DNA of 64,000 bases from Prauserella muralis (lineage in GTDB: Bacteria > Actinomycetota > Actinomycetes > Mycobacteriales > Pseudonocardiaceae): the NCBI RefSeq assembly GCF_003202285.1, contig NZ_MASW01000001.1:1951681-2015680 (forward strand), in the 5' to 3' direction. A model generated the notes under the pieces. It searched no databases. It saw only the letters and a program-made list of their open reading frames with translations, and was not told the DNA's origin. Both the position numbers and the translations under genes were made by a program. Of the stretch, positions 17,645 to 26,589 are shown piece after piece (position 1 is the stretch's first letter; every line of letters starts with the position of its first letter).

Positions 17645-18003
17645 TGATCCGCGAGGCCGTCGACAGCGAGGACCCCGACCGGCTCTACACCGTCACCGGC
17701 GGGCGCAGCCGCGCGGACGAGCCCGACCTCGACCTGGTGACGCTCATCGTCAGCGAGACCGATCCGGTGCCCGGCATGCAGTCCGAGCATGTCCGGATCC
17801 TGCGCACGTGCCGGTACCCGACGGCCGTCGTCGAGCTCGCCTCGGAGCTGAACCTGCCGGTGAGCGTCGTCAAGATCCTCGTGTCGGACCTGCTCGGTTC
17901 CGGCCACGTCTCGGCCCGCCACCCGTCTTCGCCTCGCGCCAGCGCGCAACTGCCTGACGCCGCATTCCTGAAGAAGGTGCTCGTTGGACTCCACAATCTC
18001 TGA
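17641..18003 (+). CDS. cvnC: DUF742 protein (CvnC)
   Basis: The 120-aa DUF742 protein has a winged-helix-like core (CRYPTAVVELASELNLPVSV followed by VKILVSDLLGSGHV). DUF742 proteins occur almost only in conservons, between the Roadblock and the GTPase genes. Two adjacent ATG codons (17641 and 17644) could both start it; the first overlaps the CvnB stop. The 3' end overlaps the GTPase gene by 20 bases. Its molecular role is not established. Confidence 0.9.
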   Translation: MMIREAVDSEDPDRLYTVTGGRSRADEPDLDLVTLIVSETDPVPGMQSEHVRILRTCRYPTAVVELASELNLPVSVVKILVSDLLGSGHVSARHPSSPRASAQLPDAAFLKKVLVGLHNL

Positions 18004-18613
18004 GGCCCACGGCAGAGCCGACCCGGCGGGCCGCACCCCGCTGCGCAGCACGGCGACGGACGGTCTCAAGATCGTCGTCGTCGGCGGCTTCGGCGTGGGC
18101 AAGACCACGATGGTCCGCTCGGTGAGCGAGATCCGCCCGCTCAACACCGAGGAGACCATGACGCAGGCCGGTGTGGGCGTCGACCACAACACGGCCGTCA
18201 CCGACAAGACCACCACCACGGTGGCGTTCGACTTCGGCCGCATCAGCCTCAACGAGGAGATGATCCTCTACCTGTTCGGCGCTCCCGGTCAGGAACGCTT
18301 CTGGTTCCTGTGGGACCGGTTGTTCGCCGGAACGCTCGGCGCCGTGGTGCTCGTGGACACCCGCCGCATCGAGGACTCCTGGTACGCCATCGACCGGCTC
18401 GAGCACCACGGCACGCCGTTCATCGTGGCCCGCAACAACTTTCCCGGCAGCGAGGAGCACAGCCTCGGCGAACTGCGCGAGGCGCTCACGCTGTCCCGGG
18501 ACGTCCCGCTCGTGGACTGCGACGCGCGCGTGCGCGAGTCGTCCAAGCGGGTGCTCATCACGCTCGTCGACCACCTCTACGCCCTGTCTACCGCCCGGGA
18601 GACCGTCTCATGA
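17984..18613 (+). CDS. cvnD: Conservon Ras-like GTPase (CvnD)
   Basis: The 209-aa small GTPase has the P-loop GGFGVGKTT at about residues 34-42, switch residues around EETMTQAGVGVD, the switch II stretch LFGAPGQERFWF (DxxG replaced by GAPGQE) and an ARNNF in place of NKxD, typical of this family. A TTG start is chosen because GAAGAAGG lies just ahead. It overlaps cvnC and its stop overlaps the P450 gene by four bases. It probably works as a switch with CvnB. Confidence 0.92.
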   Translation: MDSTISEAHGRADPAGRTPLRSTATDGLKIVVVGGFGVGKTTMVRSVSEIRPLNTEETMTQAGVGVDHNTAVTDKTTTTVAFDFGRISLNEEMILYLFGAPGQERFWFLWDRLFAGTLGAVVLVDTRRIEDSWYAIDRLEHHGTPFIVARNNFPGSEEHSLGELREALTLSRDVPLVDCDARVRESSKRVLITLVDHLYALSTARETVS

Positions 18614-19839
18614 CCGACGCCCAGCTCACGCACACCGGCGCCGTGCGGCTGTACGGGCCGGAGTTCCAGCAGGACCCGGCCGGCCTGTACGCGCGGATCA
18701 AACGGGAGTACGGCCCCGTCGCACCGGTGCTGCTCGACGGCGACCTTCCGGCGTGGTTCGTGTGCGGCTACCGCGAGGTGCACCAGGTGACCAGCGACTC
18801 GCAGCTGTTCGCGCGCGACACGCGCCGCTGGAACCAGTGGGACAACGTGCCCGCCGACTGGCCGCAGCTGGGGTTCGTCGCCTACAACCCCTCGCTGATG
18901 TTCACCGAGGGCGACGAGCACCGCAGGCGCGCGGGCGCCGTGAGCGACGCACTGGCCGAAGTGGACCAGTTCGAGCTGCGTACGTTGGCCGAGCAGGCGG
19001 GCGACCGGCTTATCGACACGTTCGCGGGCACCGGCGAGGCCGACCTGATGGAGCAGTACGCCTCCACGATCCCGTTGCTGGTGACGGCCGGCATGTACGG
19101 CATGCCGGAGGCCGACATCCCGTCCCTGGTGCGCGACATCACCCTGTCGGTCAACGCCGACGCCGAGTCCGCCGCCGCGCATCAGCGCGTGGCCGAGGCC
19201 ATGGCGCGGCTGGTGGAGCTCAAGCACAGGCAGCCGGGCGAGGACGTGCCCACCCGGCTGATCGAGCATCCCTCCGGGCTGACCGACGAGGAGATCCTGC
19301 TCGACCTCGTGGTCATCATCGCGGCGGCGCACCAGCCGACGAGCTACTGGATCGGCAACACCATCCGGCTGATGCTCACCGACGACCGCTTCGCCACGAC
19401 CCTGGCCGGCGGGCGGGCCAGCGTCGGGCAGGCGCTCAACGAGGTGCTGTGGCAGGACACGCCGACGCAGAACTTCATCGGCCGGTTCGCCACCCGCGAC
19501 ACCCAGGTGGGCGGCCAGCGGGTGCGGGCAGGCGACCTGCTCATCCTCGGCCTCGCCGCGGCCAACGCCGACCCGCAGCTGCACTCGTGCGGCGGCGCCG
19601 CGGGCAACCATGCGCAGATGTCGTTCGGCCACGGCGAGCACGGCTGCCCCTGGCCCGCGCCCGAGCTGGCCGAGGTGATCGCCAAGGCGGCGGTCGAGGT
19701 CCTGCTCGACCGCCTGCCCGATCTCACCCTGGCGGTACACCCGGAGCAGCTGCGCTGGCAGCCGTCGGTGTGGATGCGCGGGCTGGTGAGCCTGCCCGTC
19801 ACCTTCACACCGGCGTACGTTCCGCTCGGCGGACGCTGA
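18610..19839 (+). CDS. cvnE: Conservon cytochrome P450, CYP157-like (CvnE), lacking the ExxR arginine
   Basis: The 409-aa P450 keeps the haem-thiolate Cys in FGHGEHGCPWPAPELA but is aberrant elsewhere. The K-helix, normally ExxR, reads NEVLWQDTP, so the Arg is missing. The I-helix oxygen-activation motif reads IIAAAHQPTSYW rather than AGxDT, and the residue after the haem Cys is Pro instead of Gly. CYP157 members, which occur in conservons, are known to lack ExxR in the same way. It overlaps cvnD by four bases and ends 35 bp inside the convergent P450 gene. Catalytic activity is uncertain; a sensing or structural role is possible. Confidence 0.9.
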   Translation: MTDAQLTHTGAVRLYGPEFQQDPAGLYARIKREYGPVAPVLLDGDLPAWFVCGYREVHQVTSDSQLFARDTRRWNQWDNVPADWPQLGFVAYNPSLMFTEGDEHRRRAGAVSDALAEVDQFELRTLAEQAGDRLIDTFAGTGEADLMEQYASTIPLLVTAGMYGMPEADIPSLVRDITLSVNADAESAAAHQRVAEAMARLVELKHRQPGEDVPTRLIEHPSGLTDEEILLDLVVIIAAAHQPTSYWIGNTIRLMLTDDRFATTLAGGRASVGQALNEVLWQDTPTQNFIGRFATRDTQVGGQRVRAGDLLILGLAAANADPQLHSCGGAAGNHAQMSFGHGEHGCPWPAPELAEVIAKAAVEVLLDRLPDLTLAVHPEQLRWQPSVWMRGLVSLPVTFTPAYVPLGGR

Positions 19840-21040
19840 ACCGCACCGGCAGGGATGCCGGGCCACGGGTGAACACGCCCTGTTCGGACGGCGTGAACCC
19901 GTCGAGCAGCTCCAGGTCCGGCATCGCGTCCAGCAGCTGGTTGACGCCGACCTCCACCTCGGTCTTGGCCAGCAGCGCTCCGACGCAGAAGTGGCGGCCC
20001 AGCGCGAACGACACGTGCTGGGCCGCCGCCGAGAACGCCGTCTCCGTGGGCAGGTCGTCGCGGAAGATGTCGAACGCGTCCGGGTGGGCGTAGCGGCGCG
20101 GGTCGCGGTTGGCGGCACCGATGAGGCAGGTGAGGGTGCTGCCCGCGGGCACGACTCCACCGCTGAGTTCGACGTCCTCGGCGGGCTGGCGCATGATCAT
20201 GTGCACCGGCGGGCTGTAGCGCAGGGTCTCCGCGAACGCCTTCGGGATCAGCGCGCGGTTCTCCCGCACGGCGCGCAGCTGCTCCGGGTGCTCCAGCAGG
20301 TTCTTGAAGATGCTGGCGATGGCCTTGTCGGTGGTCTCGCCCCCGGCGGCGAGCAGCAGGCTGACGAACGCCTTGATGTCCTCGTCGCTCATCCGCACGC
20401 CGTCGACCTCGGCGGCGCACAGCTGGGACAGCAGGTCGTCGCCGAGGTCGCCGCGGCGCCGCTGGATCACCGGGATCATGTACTCGGCGAGCTCGGCGCG
20501 GGTGCGCAGGCCGTCGGCGGTGATGTCCGGGTCCTGGCTCAGGTTGCCGAGGAACGCGATGATCGAGGTGTACCAGCGCTGGAAGCGGGCGTGCTCGGTG
20601 CGGTCGAGGCCCAGCATGTCCACGATCACGTTGATGGGGAAGTGCCGGGCGAAGTCGGTGACCAGGTCGGCGGTGCCCCGCTCGCGGAAGCCGTCGATGA
20701 GTTCGGCGGCGTTGCGCTCGATCACCGGCAGGAACCTGTGCTGAAGCTCCTGGCCGCGGAACGCGGGCGCGATGAGCGCGCGCCGCACCGCGTGGTCACG
20801 CCCGCTGAGCTGGAGGATCGTCTTGCCGTGGACGGGTTCGAGCTGCCAGTCGTAGTTGTCGGTGGTGAACACCGGCTCCTTGAACGCCCGCGCCACGTCG
20901 GAGTAGCGGCTGATGATGTAGCTGTTCATCGGCTCGTGCCAGATCAGCGGATGGTCCTCCAGCATGATCCGGTAGGCCGGGTAGGGGTTGGCGGCGAAGT
21001 CGGGGGAAAGGATGTCAGGTGCTTCGCGAGCGGTGGTCAT
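19805..21040 (-). CDS. Cytochrome P450, canonical
   Basis: The 411-aa soluble P450 has all standard motifs: I-helix LLLAAGGETTDK, K-helix AETLRYSPPV and the haem loop FALGRHFCVGALLA. It should accept electrons from a ferredoxin system, which is not encoded in the window. The ATG at 21040 (MTTAREAPDILSPDF) follows GAGGAG. It is convergent with the ExxR-less conservon P450 and overlaps it by 35 bp. In Streptomyces conservons a CYP157 is often paired with a second, canonical P450, but the convergent direction here means a separate promoter. Substrate unknown. Confidence 0.9.
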   Translation of the reverse strand: MTTAREAPDILSPDFAANPYPAYRIMLEDHPLIWHEPMNSYIISRYSDVARAFKEPVFTTDNYDWQLEPVHGKTILQLSGRDHAVRRALIAPAFRGQELQHRFLPVIERNAAELIDGFRERGTADLVTDFARHFPINVIVDMLGLDRTEHARFQRWYTSIIAFLGNLSQDPDITADGLRTRAELAEYMIPVIQRRRGDLGDDLLSQLCAAEVDGVRMSDEDIKAFVSLLLAAGGETTDKAIASIFKNLLEHPEQLRAVRENRALIPKAFAETLRYSPPVHMIMRQPAEDVELSGGVVPAGSTLTCLIGAANRDPRRYAHPDAFDIFRDDLPTETAFSAAAQHVSFALGRHFCVGALLAKTEVEVGVNQLLDAMPDLELLDGFTPSEQGVFTRGPASLPVRFSVRRAERTPV

Positions 21041-21165
21041 AACACTCCTCGGTAAGCAGGGCACGACCGTACGAGGCTAGCGATGATCACCGGTGGCGCT
21101 CAGCCGTCCGAGGGCAAGTTCAGACGGTTGGCCTAGAGCACGCGGGCGCATGCGAGGATCGGCCC

Positions 21166-21969
21166 ATGCCAGCCACAGTGTCCGACGTGATCGCCGCGCT
21201 GGACGCGGCCTACCCGCCTGACCTCGCCGAATCGTGGGACGCAGTGGGGCTGGTGTGCGGAGACCCCGCTGAGCCCGCCGGCCGGGTGCTGGTGTGCGTC
21301 GACCCGGTCGCCGCGACCGTGGACGAGGCCGTCGAGCTCGGCGCGCGGATGATCGTCGCCCACCACCCGCTGCTGCTGCGCGGCGTGCACGGGGTGCCCG
21401 CCGACTCCGCGAAGGGCGCGCTCGTGCACCGCATGATCCGCGAGGGCATCGCGCTGTTCTGTGCCCACACCAACGCCGACTCCGCCAACCCTGGCGTCTC
21501 GGATGCGCTCGCCACCGCGCTCGGGCTGCGGGTGACCGGCCCGCTCGCACCGCACCCCGGCGGCGACACCGGCATCGGCCGCATCGGTGAACTGGCCGAG
21601 GCGGAACCGTTCGGCACGTTCGTGCGCAGGGTGGCCGCCGCGCTGCCCGCAACCCGGCCCGGCGTCCACGGAGCGGGTGATCCCGACCGTCCGATCAGGA
21701 CTGTCGCGGTGTCCGGTGGCGCGGGCGACGGCTACCTCGGCGCGGCCACCGAGGCCGGGGTCGACGCCTATGTGACGGCCGACCTGCGGCATCACCCCGC
21801 GGGGGAGCACCTGGAGCGGCTGGGGCGGGTGCCGGCGCTGGTCGGCGTGACGCACTGGGCAAGCGAGTGGCCGTGGTGCGGGCAAGCCGCCGAGGTGATC
21901 CGGGGTGCGGGTAACGTCGAGGTTCACGTCTCCACGCGGTGCACCGATCCGTGGAACCTGACAGCGTGA
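21166..21969 (+). CDS. NIF3/DUF34 dinuclear-metal protein
   Basis: The 267-aa protein belongs to the NIF3-like family (GTP cyclohydrolase I type 2-like name in databases). Metal-binding residues are visible in [11 protein letters not shown], in [12 protein letters not shown] and in the C-terminal VTHWASEWP region, and there is the [14 protein letters not shown]-terminal motif. The family is universal but of uncertain function. It begins a three-gene run with the zinc-ribbon protein (14 bp downstream) and the RNase H-CobC fusion, an order conserved in mycobacteria and relatives. Confidence 0.9.
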   Translation: MPATVSDVIAALDAAYPPDLAESWDAVGLVCGDPAEPAGRVLVCVDPVAATVDEAVELGARMIVAHHPLLLRGVHGVPADSAKGALVHRMIREGIALFCAHTNADSANPGVSDALATALGLRVTGPLAPHPGGDTGIGRIGELAEAEPFGTFVRRVAAALPATRPGVHGAGDPDRPIRTVAVSGGAGDGYLGAATEAGVDAYVTADLRHHPAGEHLERLGRVPALVGVTHWASEWPWCGQAAEVIRGAGNVEVHVSTRCTDPWNLTA

Positions 21970-21982
21970 GAGAGAGGGCATT

Positions 21983-22720
21983 GTGAAGGCTGACGCCGCA
22001 GTGCAACGGCAGCTGCTGGAGCTCGCCAAGGTCGACGCCGAGCTGTCCAGGGTGGCGCACCGCCGCCGCACCCTGCCGGAGCTGACCGAGATCGCCGAGG
22101 CGGAGAAGACACTGAGGGAGCGCAAGGATGCGCTGGTGGCCGTGCAGACCTCGGCGTCGGACCTGGAGCGCGAGGTGGCCAGGCAGGAGCGGGAGGTCGA
22201 GTCCGTGCGGGCCCGCGCCGACCGCGACCGCTCCCTCATGCAGTCGGGTTCGGTGTCGGCCAAGCAGCTGACCGACCTCGAGCACGAGCTGGACACGCTG
22301 GCGCGCCGTCAGGCGGCGCTGGAGGACGACCTGCTGGAGCTCATGGAGCGCAAGGAGGCCGTGGACACCGACGCCCAGCGCACCGCCGCCGAGGTGGACA
22401 AGGCCGAGCAGGACCTCACCGATGCCGCGAAGCGGCGCGACGAGGCGATCGCCGACCTCGACACCACGCAGGCGCGCAGGGAGGCCGACCGCGCCGGGCT
22501 GCTGCCGCGCTTCCCGGAGGACCTGCTGAAGCTCTACGAGCGGGTGCGTGAGCAGCGGGGGATCGGCGCGGCGCTGCTGCGATCCCGCAAGTGCGGCGCG
22601 TGTCAGCTGGAGCTGGACCGCAACGCCATCGCCGAAATCAAGGCGGCGCCCGAGGACGAGGTCGTTCGCTGCGACAACTGCGGCGCCATCCTGGTGCGCA
22701 CACTGGAGTCCGGCCTGTGA
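21983..22720 (+). CDS. Coiled-coil zinc-ribbon protein (Rv2229c-like)
   Basis: The 245-aa protein has a long helical hairpin (about residues 1-185, heptad-rich and charged) followed by a C4 zinc ribbon, KCGACQLEL and RCDNCGAIL (about residues 202-240). Proteins of this design may bind RNA or other partners through the ribbon. The start is a GTG after AGAGAGGG. The stop overlaps the GTG of the RNase H-CobC gene by four bases, so they are coupled. The function is not firmly known. Confidence 0.88.
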   Translation: MKADAAVQRQLLELAKVDAELSRVAHRRRTLPELTEIAEAEKTLRERKDALVAVQTSASDLEREVARQEREVESVRARADRDRSLMQSGSVSAKQLTDLEHELDTLARRQAALEDDLLELMERKEAVDTDAQRTAAEVDKAEQDLTDAAKRRDEAIADLDTTQARREADRAGLLPRFPEDLLKLYERVREQRGIGAALLRSRKCGACQLELDRNAIAEIKAAPEDEVVRCDNCGAILVRTLESGL

Positions 22721-23841
22721 CCGAGCACGTCGTCGTCGAGGCCGACGGCGGGTCGCGGGGCAACCCGGGGCCCGCGGGCTACGGCGCGGTGGTGAAGGAC
22801 GCGGAGACCGGCCGGGTGCTCGCCGAGCGGCAGGCCGGGCTCGGCGTGGCCACCAACAACGTCGCCGAGTACAGCGGCCTGATCGCGGGCCTGGAGGCCG
22901 CCGCGGAGGCGGGTGCGTCCACTGTAGACGTGCGGATGGACTCGAAGCTGGTGGTCGAGCAGATGTCCGGCCGCTGGAAGATCAAGAACGCAGCGCTGCA
23001 GCCACTCGCGCAGCGGGCGAGGGACCTCGCGGCCGGGTTCGCCAGGGTGCGCTACGACTGGATCCCGCGTGCGCAGAACGCGCACGCCGACCGGCTGGCC
23101 AACGAGGCCATGGACACCCAGTCGGGAGCGGGCGGCGCGGACCCCGAACCGGAGGAGGTCTCCGAGGGGCACGGTGGTCCCGACCGGACGTCGCCGGCGG
23201 GCTGGACGGGGGCGACGGGCACGCCGACGAGGCTCCTGCTGCTGCGGCACGGCCAGACGGAGATGTCGGTGGAGCGCCGTTACTCGGGGCGCGGCGACGT
23301 GCCGCTGACCGAGCACGGGCGCGGACAGGCCGAGGCGGCGGCCACGCGGCTGGCGGCGATGGACGGCCTCGTCGACGATCCCGTGGTCGTGGCCTCCCCG
23401 CTGCTGCGCGCGATGCAGACGGCGCAGGCCGTCGCCGACGCGGCGGGTGGCCGGGTGAGCACCCACCCCGGGCTGGTCGAGACCGACTTCGGCGCGTGGG
23501 AAGGCCTCACGTTCGGCGAGGCCGCCGTGCGCGACCCGGAGATCCACCGGAAGTGGATGAGCGACACGTCGGTGCCGCCTCCCGGCGGGGAGAGCTTCGA
23601 CGAGGTGCACCGCCGGGTGCGCAAGGTCCTCGACGAGCTGTTCGCGGGCTACGCGGGCCGGACGGTGGTCGTGGTGAGCCACGTGACGCCCATCAAGTCA
23701 CTGCTGCGCCTGGGCCTCGACGCGGGCCCGTCCCTGCTTTTCCGCCTGCACCTGGACCCGGCATCACTCTCGATCGCCGACTTCTACCCGGACGGCAACG
23801 CCTCCGTCCGCCTCGTCAACGACATTTCCCACCTCCAGTAG
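22717..23841 (+). CDS. Bifunctional RNase H / CobC-type acid phosphatase
   Basis: The 374-aa fusion has an N-terminal RNase HI domain (about residues 1-135; acidic residues in EADGGSRGNPGP, NNVAEYSGL, RMDSKLVVEQ and NAHADRLANEA) and a C-terminal histidine-phosphatase domain (about residues 168-374; LLLRHGQTEMS catalytic His, FGAWEGL, VSHVTPIK second His). It matches the mycobacterial bifunctional protein that removes RNA from hybrids and has CobC-like alpha-ribazole phosphatase activity. The linker is acidic and glycine-rich. A 55-bp palindrome starts 25 bp after the stop, and RNase P RNA follows. Confidence 0.92.
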   Translation: MTEHVVVEADGGSRGNPGPAGYGAVVKDAETGRVLAERQAGLGVATNNVAEYSGLIAGLEAAAEAGASTVDVRMDSKLVVEQMSGRWKIKNAALQPLAQRARDLAAGFARVRYDWIPRAQNAHADRLANEAMDTQSGAGGADPEPEEVSEGHGGPDRTSPAGWTGATGTPTRLLLLRHGQTEMSVERRYSGRGDVPLTEHGRGQAEAAATRLAAMDGLVDDPVVVASPLLRAMQTAQAVADAAGGRVSTHPGLVETDFGAWEGLTFGEAAVRDPEIHRKWMSDTSVPPPGGESFDEVHRRVRKVLDELFAGYAGRTVVVVSHVTPIKSLLRLGLDAGPSLLFRLHLDPASLSIADFYPDGNASVRLVNDISHLQ

Positions 23842-23865
23842 CCCTCCTGCCCACCATGCCCAAGA

Positions 23866-23920
23866 CGGGAGCAAGGGACCTTTACTCTCGTTTGGCGGGA
23901 GTAAACCTCCCTTGCTCCCG
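23866..23920. repeat. Palindromic repeat, copy A (terminator-like)
   Basis: This is one of four near-identical palindromes in the window, with 21-base arms starting GGGAGCAAGGGA and an 11-base loop. In this copy the arms mismatch at two positions (ACC against AGG), while the others are perfect. It lies 25 bp past the RNase H-CobC stop and ahead of rnpB, so it could end that operon's transcript. It has no U tract. Confidence 0.85.
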
Positions 23921-23950
23921 GTTCGGCGGGGTGCGGGGAGTAGGCTGGAT

Positions 23951-24361
23951 GGGCGGACGAGTTGGCAGGGCGGCCGCGATGCCGTTCCCGGGAGGGACGG
24001 CACCGAGGAAAGTCCGGACTCCGCAGGGCAGGGTGGTTGCTAACGGCAACCCGGGGTGACCCGCGGGACAGTGCCACAGAAAACAGACCGCCCCGCGCCT
24101 GGCGCGGGGTAAGGGTGAAACGGTGGTGTAAGAGACCACCAGCGTCCCGGGTGACCGGGACGGCTCGGTAAACCCCACCCGGAGCAAGGTCAAGAGGGGG
24201 TTTCGGCCCCTGCGCAGGCGTTCGAGGGCGGCCCGTCCGATGCCTGCGGGTAGACCGCTGGAGCCTGCCGGCAACGGCAGGCCGAGATGGATGGTCGCTC
24301 GTCGCGGCGCCGCACGGCAGCCGCGGGACAGAATCCGGCTTACATGCCAACTCGTCCGCCC
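23951..24361 (+). ncRNA. rnpB: RNase P RNA, bacterial class A
   Basis: The roughly 410-nt RNA shows the standard features: the P1 stem (GCGGACGAGTTGGC at 23953-23966 pairing with GCCAACTCGTCCGC near 24346-24359), the P4-region sequence GAGGAAAGTCCGGACT shortly after, the conserved ACAGAAAACA block, AAGGGTGAAACGGTGGTGTAAGAGACCACC, and the closing CGGGACAGAATCCGGCTTACA. It cleaves 5' leaders off tRNA precursors. The ends are set by P1 and are good to a few bases. ORFs called across it are shadows. Confidence 0.96.
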
Positions 24362-24537
24362 CCTGCCGCCCGCCCTCGGCGAGACCGGCCGTTGCGCGGC
24401 CATCCGGCGGATCGTCGCTGGCCGGAGGACCGGACCGTTCGGTTCACGGCGAGCCCCAAGGATCTGCGAGAACCGGTTGCGCACCGTCATTGTCCATTAC
24501 TCTCGGTGGGAGATCGGACTCTGCAGGTGCGGAGCAC

Positions 24538-25730
24538 GTGGAGGATCACGGGGCGGCCGAGCGCGACGTGCCCGGTTCGGGTCGACCGGCGCGGGTTCGC
24601 GTACTGACGCCGGTCGAGGTCGCCGAGTCGGCGCCCGATGGTGTGCTGGTGTCGACGGTGGAGCGGGAGCCGGACAGCGCGATCGAGCTGTGGGAGCTGG
24701 CCACCGGTCAACGCGTGGTCGTGGGCTATTCGACCTTCACCGCGCTGGCCGCCTCCTGTGGGACCGGGCAGCGGCTCGGCGAGCAGGCCGGGAGGATGGA
24801 ACGGGCGCTGCGGGACTTCGCCGACGCGCTGGGTGGCGTGATCCGGCGCATGGACGATGCGCGCGGCAAGGCCAGCCTCGGCGGCCTGAGGATCGAGGGG
24901 CCGTTCATGCGCGGCAGGTGATGGCGGAGAACAAGAAGGCCATCGCCGCGCACAACGCTGCCGTGGCCGACTACAACGCCAAGGCGGCCGTCTACAACGA
25001 GTGCAAGGCCATCGTCACCGACGCCCGCTACCAGGAAGGCAACGCGCACAACGCCCTCCAACAGGCCTTCCGGAACTCGAAGCCCGCCGACGACTACGTC
25101 TCGCTGGGTTTCACGACCGCGTCGCACTCGCGGAGTTTCGTCGCGAGCATGGAGAACAGCCGGCTGGAGTATTCGAAGCTCGCCGACCGTTTCCGCAACA
25201 CCGGCGCCGACTTCACCAACTTCGCGCTCGGCAAGTTCCATCACCTGCCCGAGAACTTCCAGAAGACGCTCGTCACCTACGTTTCCGCCACGAACGCCGG
25301 CACCGAGTACTACTAGGCCAAAGCCGACGAGTACGGGCGATACGTCAAGCACGTACCGCAGTGGGCACGGGATGCCTTGTCCGCCTATCCCGGCAAAGGT
25401 GCGCTGTCTGACCTCGAACCCGGTGCGAGCAAGGTGCTGGAGAACAGCCGTAGCTACCTGAAAGGTCTGTCGTACGCAGGCGGGCTCCTGGTCGCCGTGA
25501 AACGAAGGCATCGGTGCCTACAAGGGCGAGCAATCGTGGGGTAAGGCCCTCTCGGACACCGGAGTCGTCATCGCCTCGTCGGCTGCCGGCGGCGCCGCTG
25601 CCGGCTGGGCGTACGGCGCCCTCGTCGGCTCGGTGGGGGCCCGATCGGAGCATTGGTGGTCGGCACCGCAGGCGGCGTGCTTGGCGGGATCGCCGGGCAG
25701 TGGGTTGCCGATATCGTCAACCCGGAGTAG
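24538..25730 (+). pseudogene. Decayed gene for a helical protein with a glycine-zipper C-terminus
   Basis: Three reading frames join into one plausible protein. Frame one (about 24538-24915) has VESAPDG..., LVSTVEREPDSA and ALRDFADALGGVIRRMDDARGK. Frame two (to 25500) has VMAENKKAIAAHNAAVADYN and ends in an in-frame TAG at 25314-25316, after which coding character continues (AKADEYGRYVKHVPQWARDA). An extra A near 25500-25503 shifts to EGIGAYKGEQSWGKAL, and a missing G in the run at 25635-25639 shifts to PIGALVVGTAGGVLGG, ending at 25730. The C-terminus is a hydrophobic glycine-zipper. One nonsense and three frameshifts make loss of function likely. The family is not recognised. The start is uncertain (GTG at 24538 or TTG at 24490). 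Confidence 0.75.
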
Positions 25731-25741
25731 CGCACGAGAGG

Positions 25742-26523
25742 TTGACCACGACGCCAGAGGGAACGTCGAGCACCGGCGACGGCCTGCCGCGCCGCCCGGA
25801 CTCGGAGACCGGCAAGCCGTTCCCACCGCACGCGCCGGGCTACACCGGCAACGACAAGCACCCCGAGGCCGACCCCCTCCGCGACATGGCCCTGTCCCGC
25901 AAGCCCAAGCCACCTGCTGGCATGGTGGAAGGACACCTCGAAGGCGGGGCTCGCCAGGGCGGCGTTCTCCTTCGTGTTCCTGGTTGTCGGCACGGGTGTC
26001 CTGTCACTGCTGAACGACTTCGGGCTGAACGCGTTCAGGCCGTGGCAAATCTGGCTGATCATCATCATTGGGCTCATACCTGATGTCGAACCCGTTCAAC
26101 ATCGACACGATCTCGGCGGGTGCGGACTGGGTGCAGTGGCGCCGAAGCCGGTTGAAGAAGTCGAACTACGTCAAGCTCTACGAGCTCACCAAGATCCGCA
26201 CGAGCTACGGCAGCGGCGAGCTGTACCTCGCGATCTACGACGACGAGCGCGGCATGGACCGCAGCTTGTCCGAGTGGCACCGCGACCGCCGCATCTGGCG
26301 CTACACCTGCGCCGACGGCAGTCGACGCAGCATCGCGAGAGGTGATGCTCTGCAGGTCGTGGATTGCCGGTACGGAAGCTCCATTGCCGTGCAGGCGAGC
26401 GACGTAGCCCGACTGCTCGGTTCGGACGACGGCCACGGTGCCGTCATGCCGGCAGCCGACGCACGAGCGCTCGCGGCCCCGCGGCGGGTCGTACCACGCG
26501 CAGACATTCCCGGGTCGCTGTAG
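25742..26523 (+). pseudogene. Decayed membrane protein gene with a C-terminal cytoplasmic domain
   Basis: A TTG at 25742 opens a frame encoding a proline-rich cytoplasmic N-terminus (KPFPPHAPGYTGNDKHPEAD, then MALSRKPKP). At about 25908-25915 coding character moves to another frame (LLAWWKDTSKAGLARAAFSF, then a TM FLVVGTGVLSLL and a second, RPWQIWLIIII). Near 26068-26072 it moves again to SYLMSNPFNIDTISAGADW and a PH-like stretch (VKLYELTKIRTSYGSGELYL, then AIYDDERGMDRSLSEW). The ATG at 26083 could also start the last part as a separate 146-aa ORF. With its neighbour it forms a 2-kb decayed locus, visibly less GC-rich than its surroundings. Function unknown. Confidence 0.6.
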
Positions 26524-26589
26524 CGCTGGTCCCGGGCCGGAACGGTCTGTGCCGGAGCCGACTCGGTCGTCCGCGGGCCTCGCTGAAAC

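Noticed and set aside
24240-24920. An ORF running out of RNase P RNA into the decayed locus
   Set aside because: Its first part lies within rnpB, and the apparent protein is not coding until it meets the pseudogene frame near 24915.
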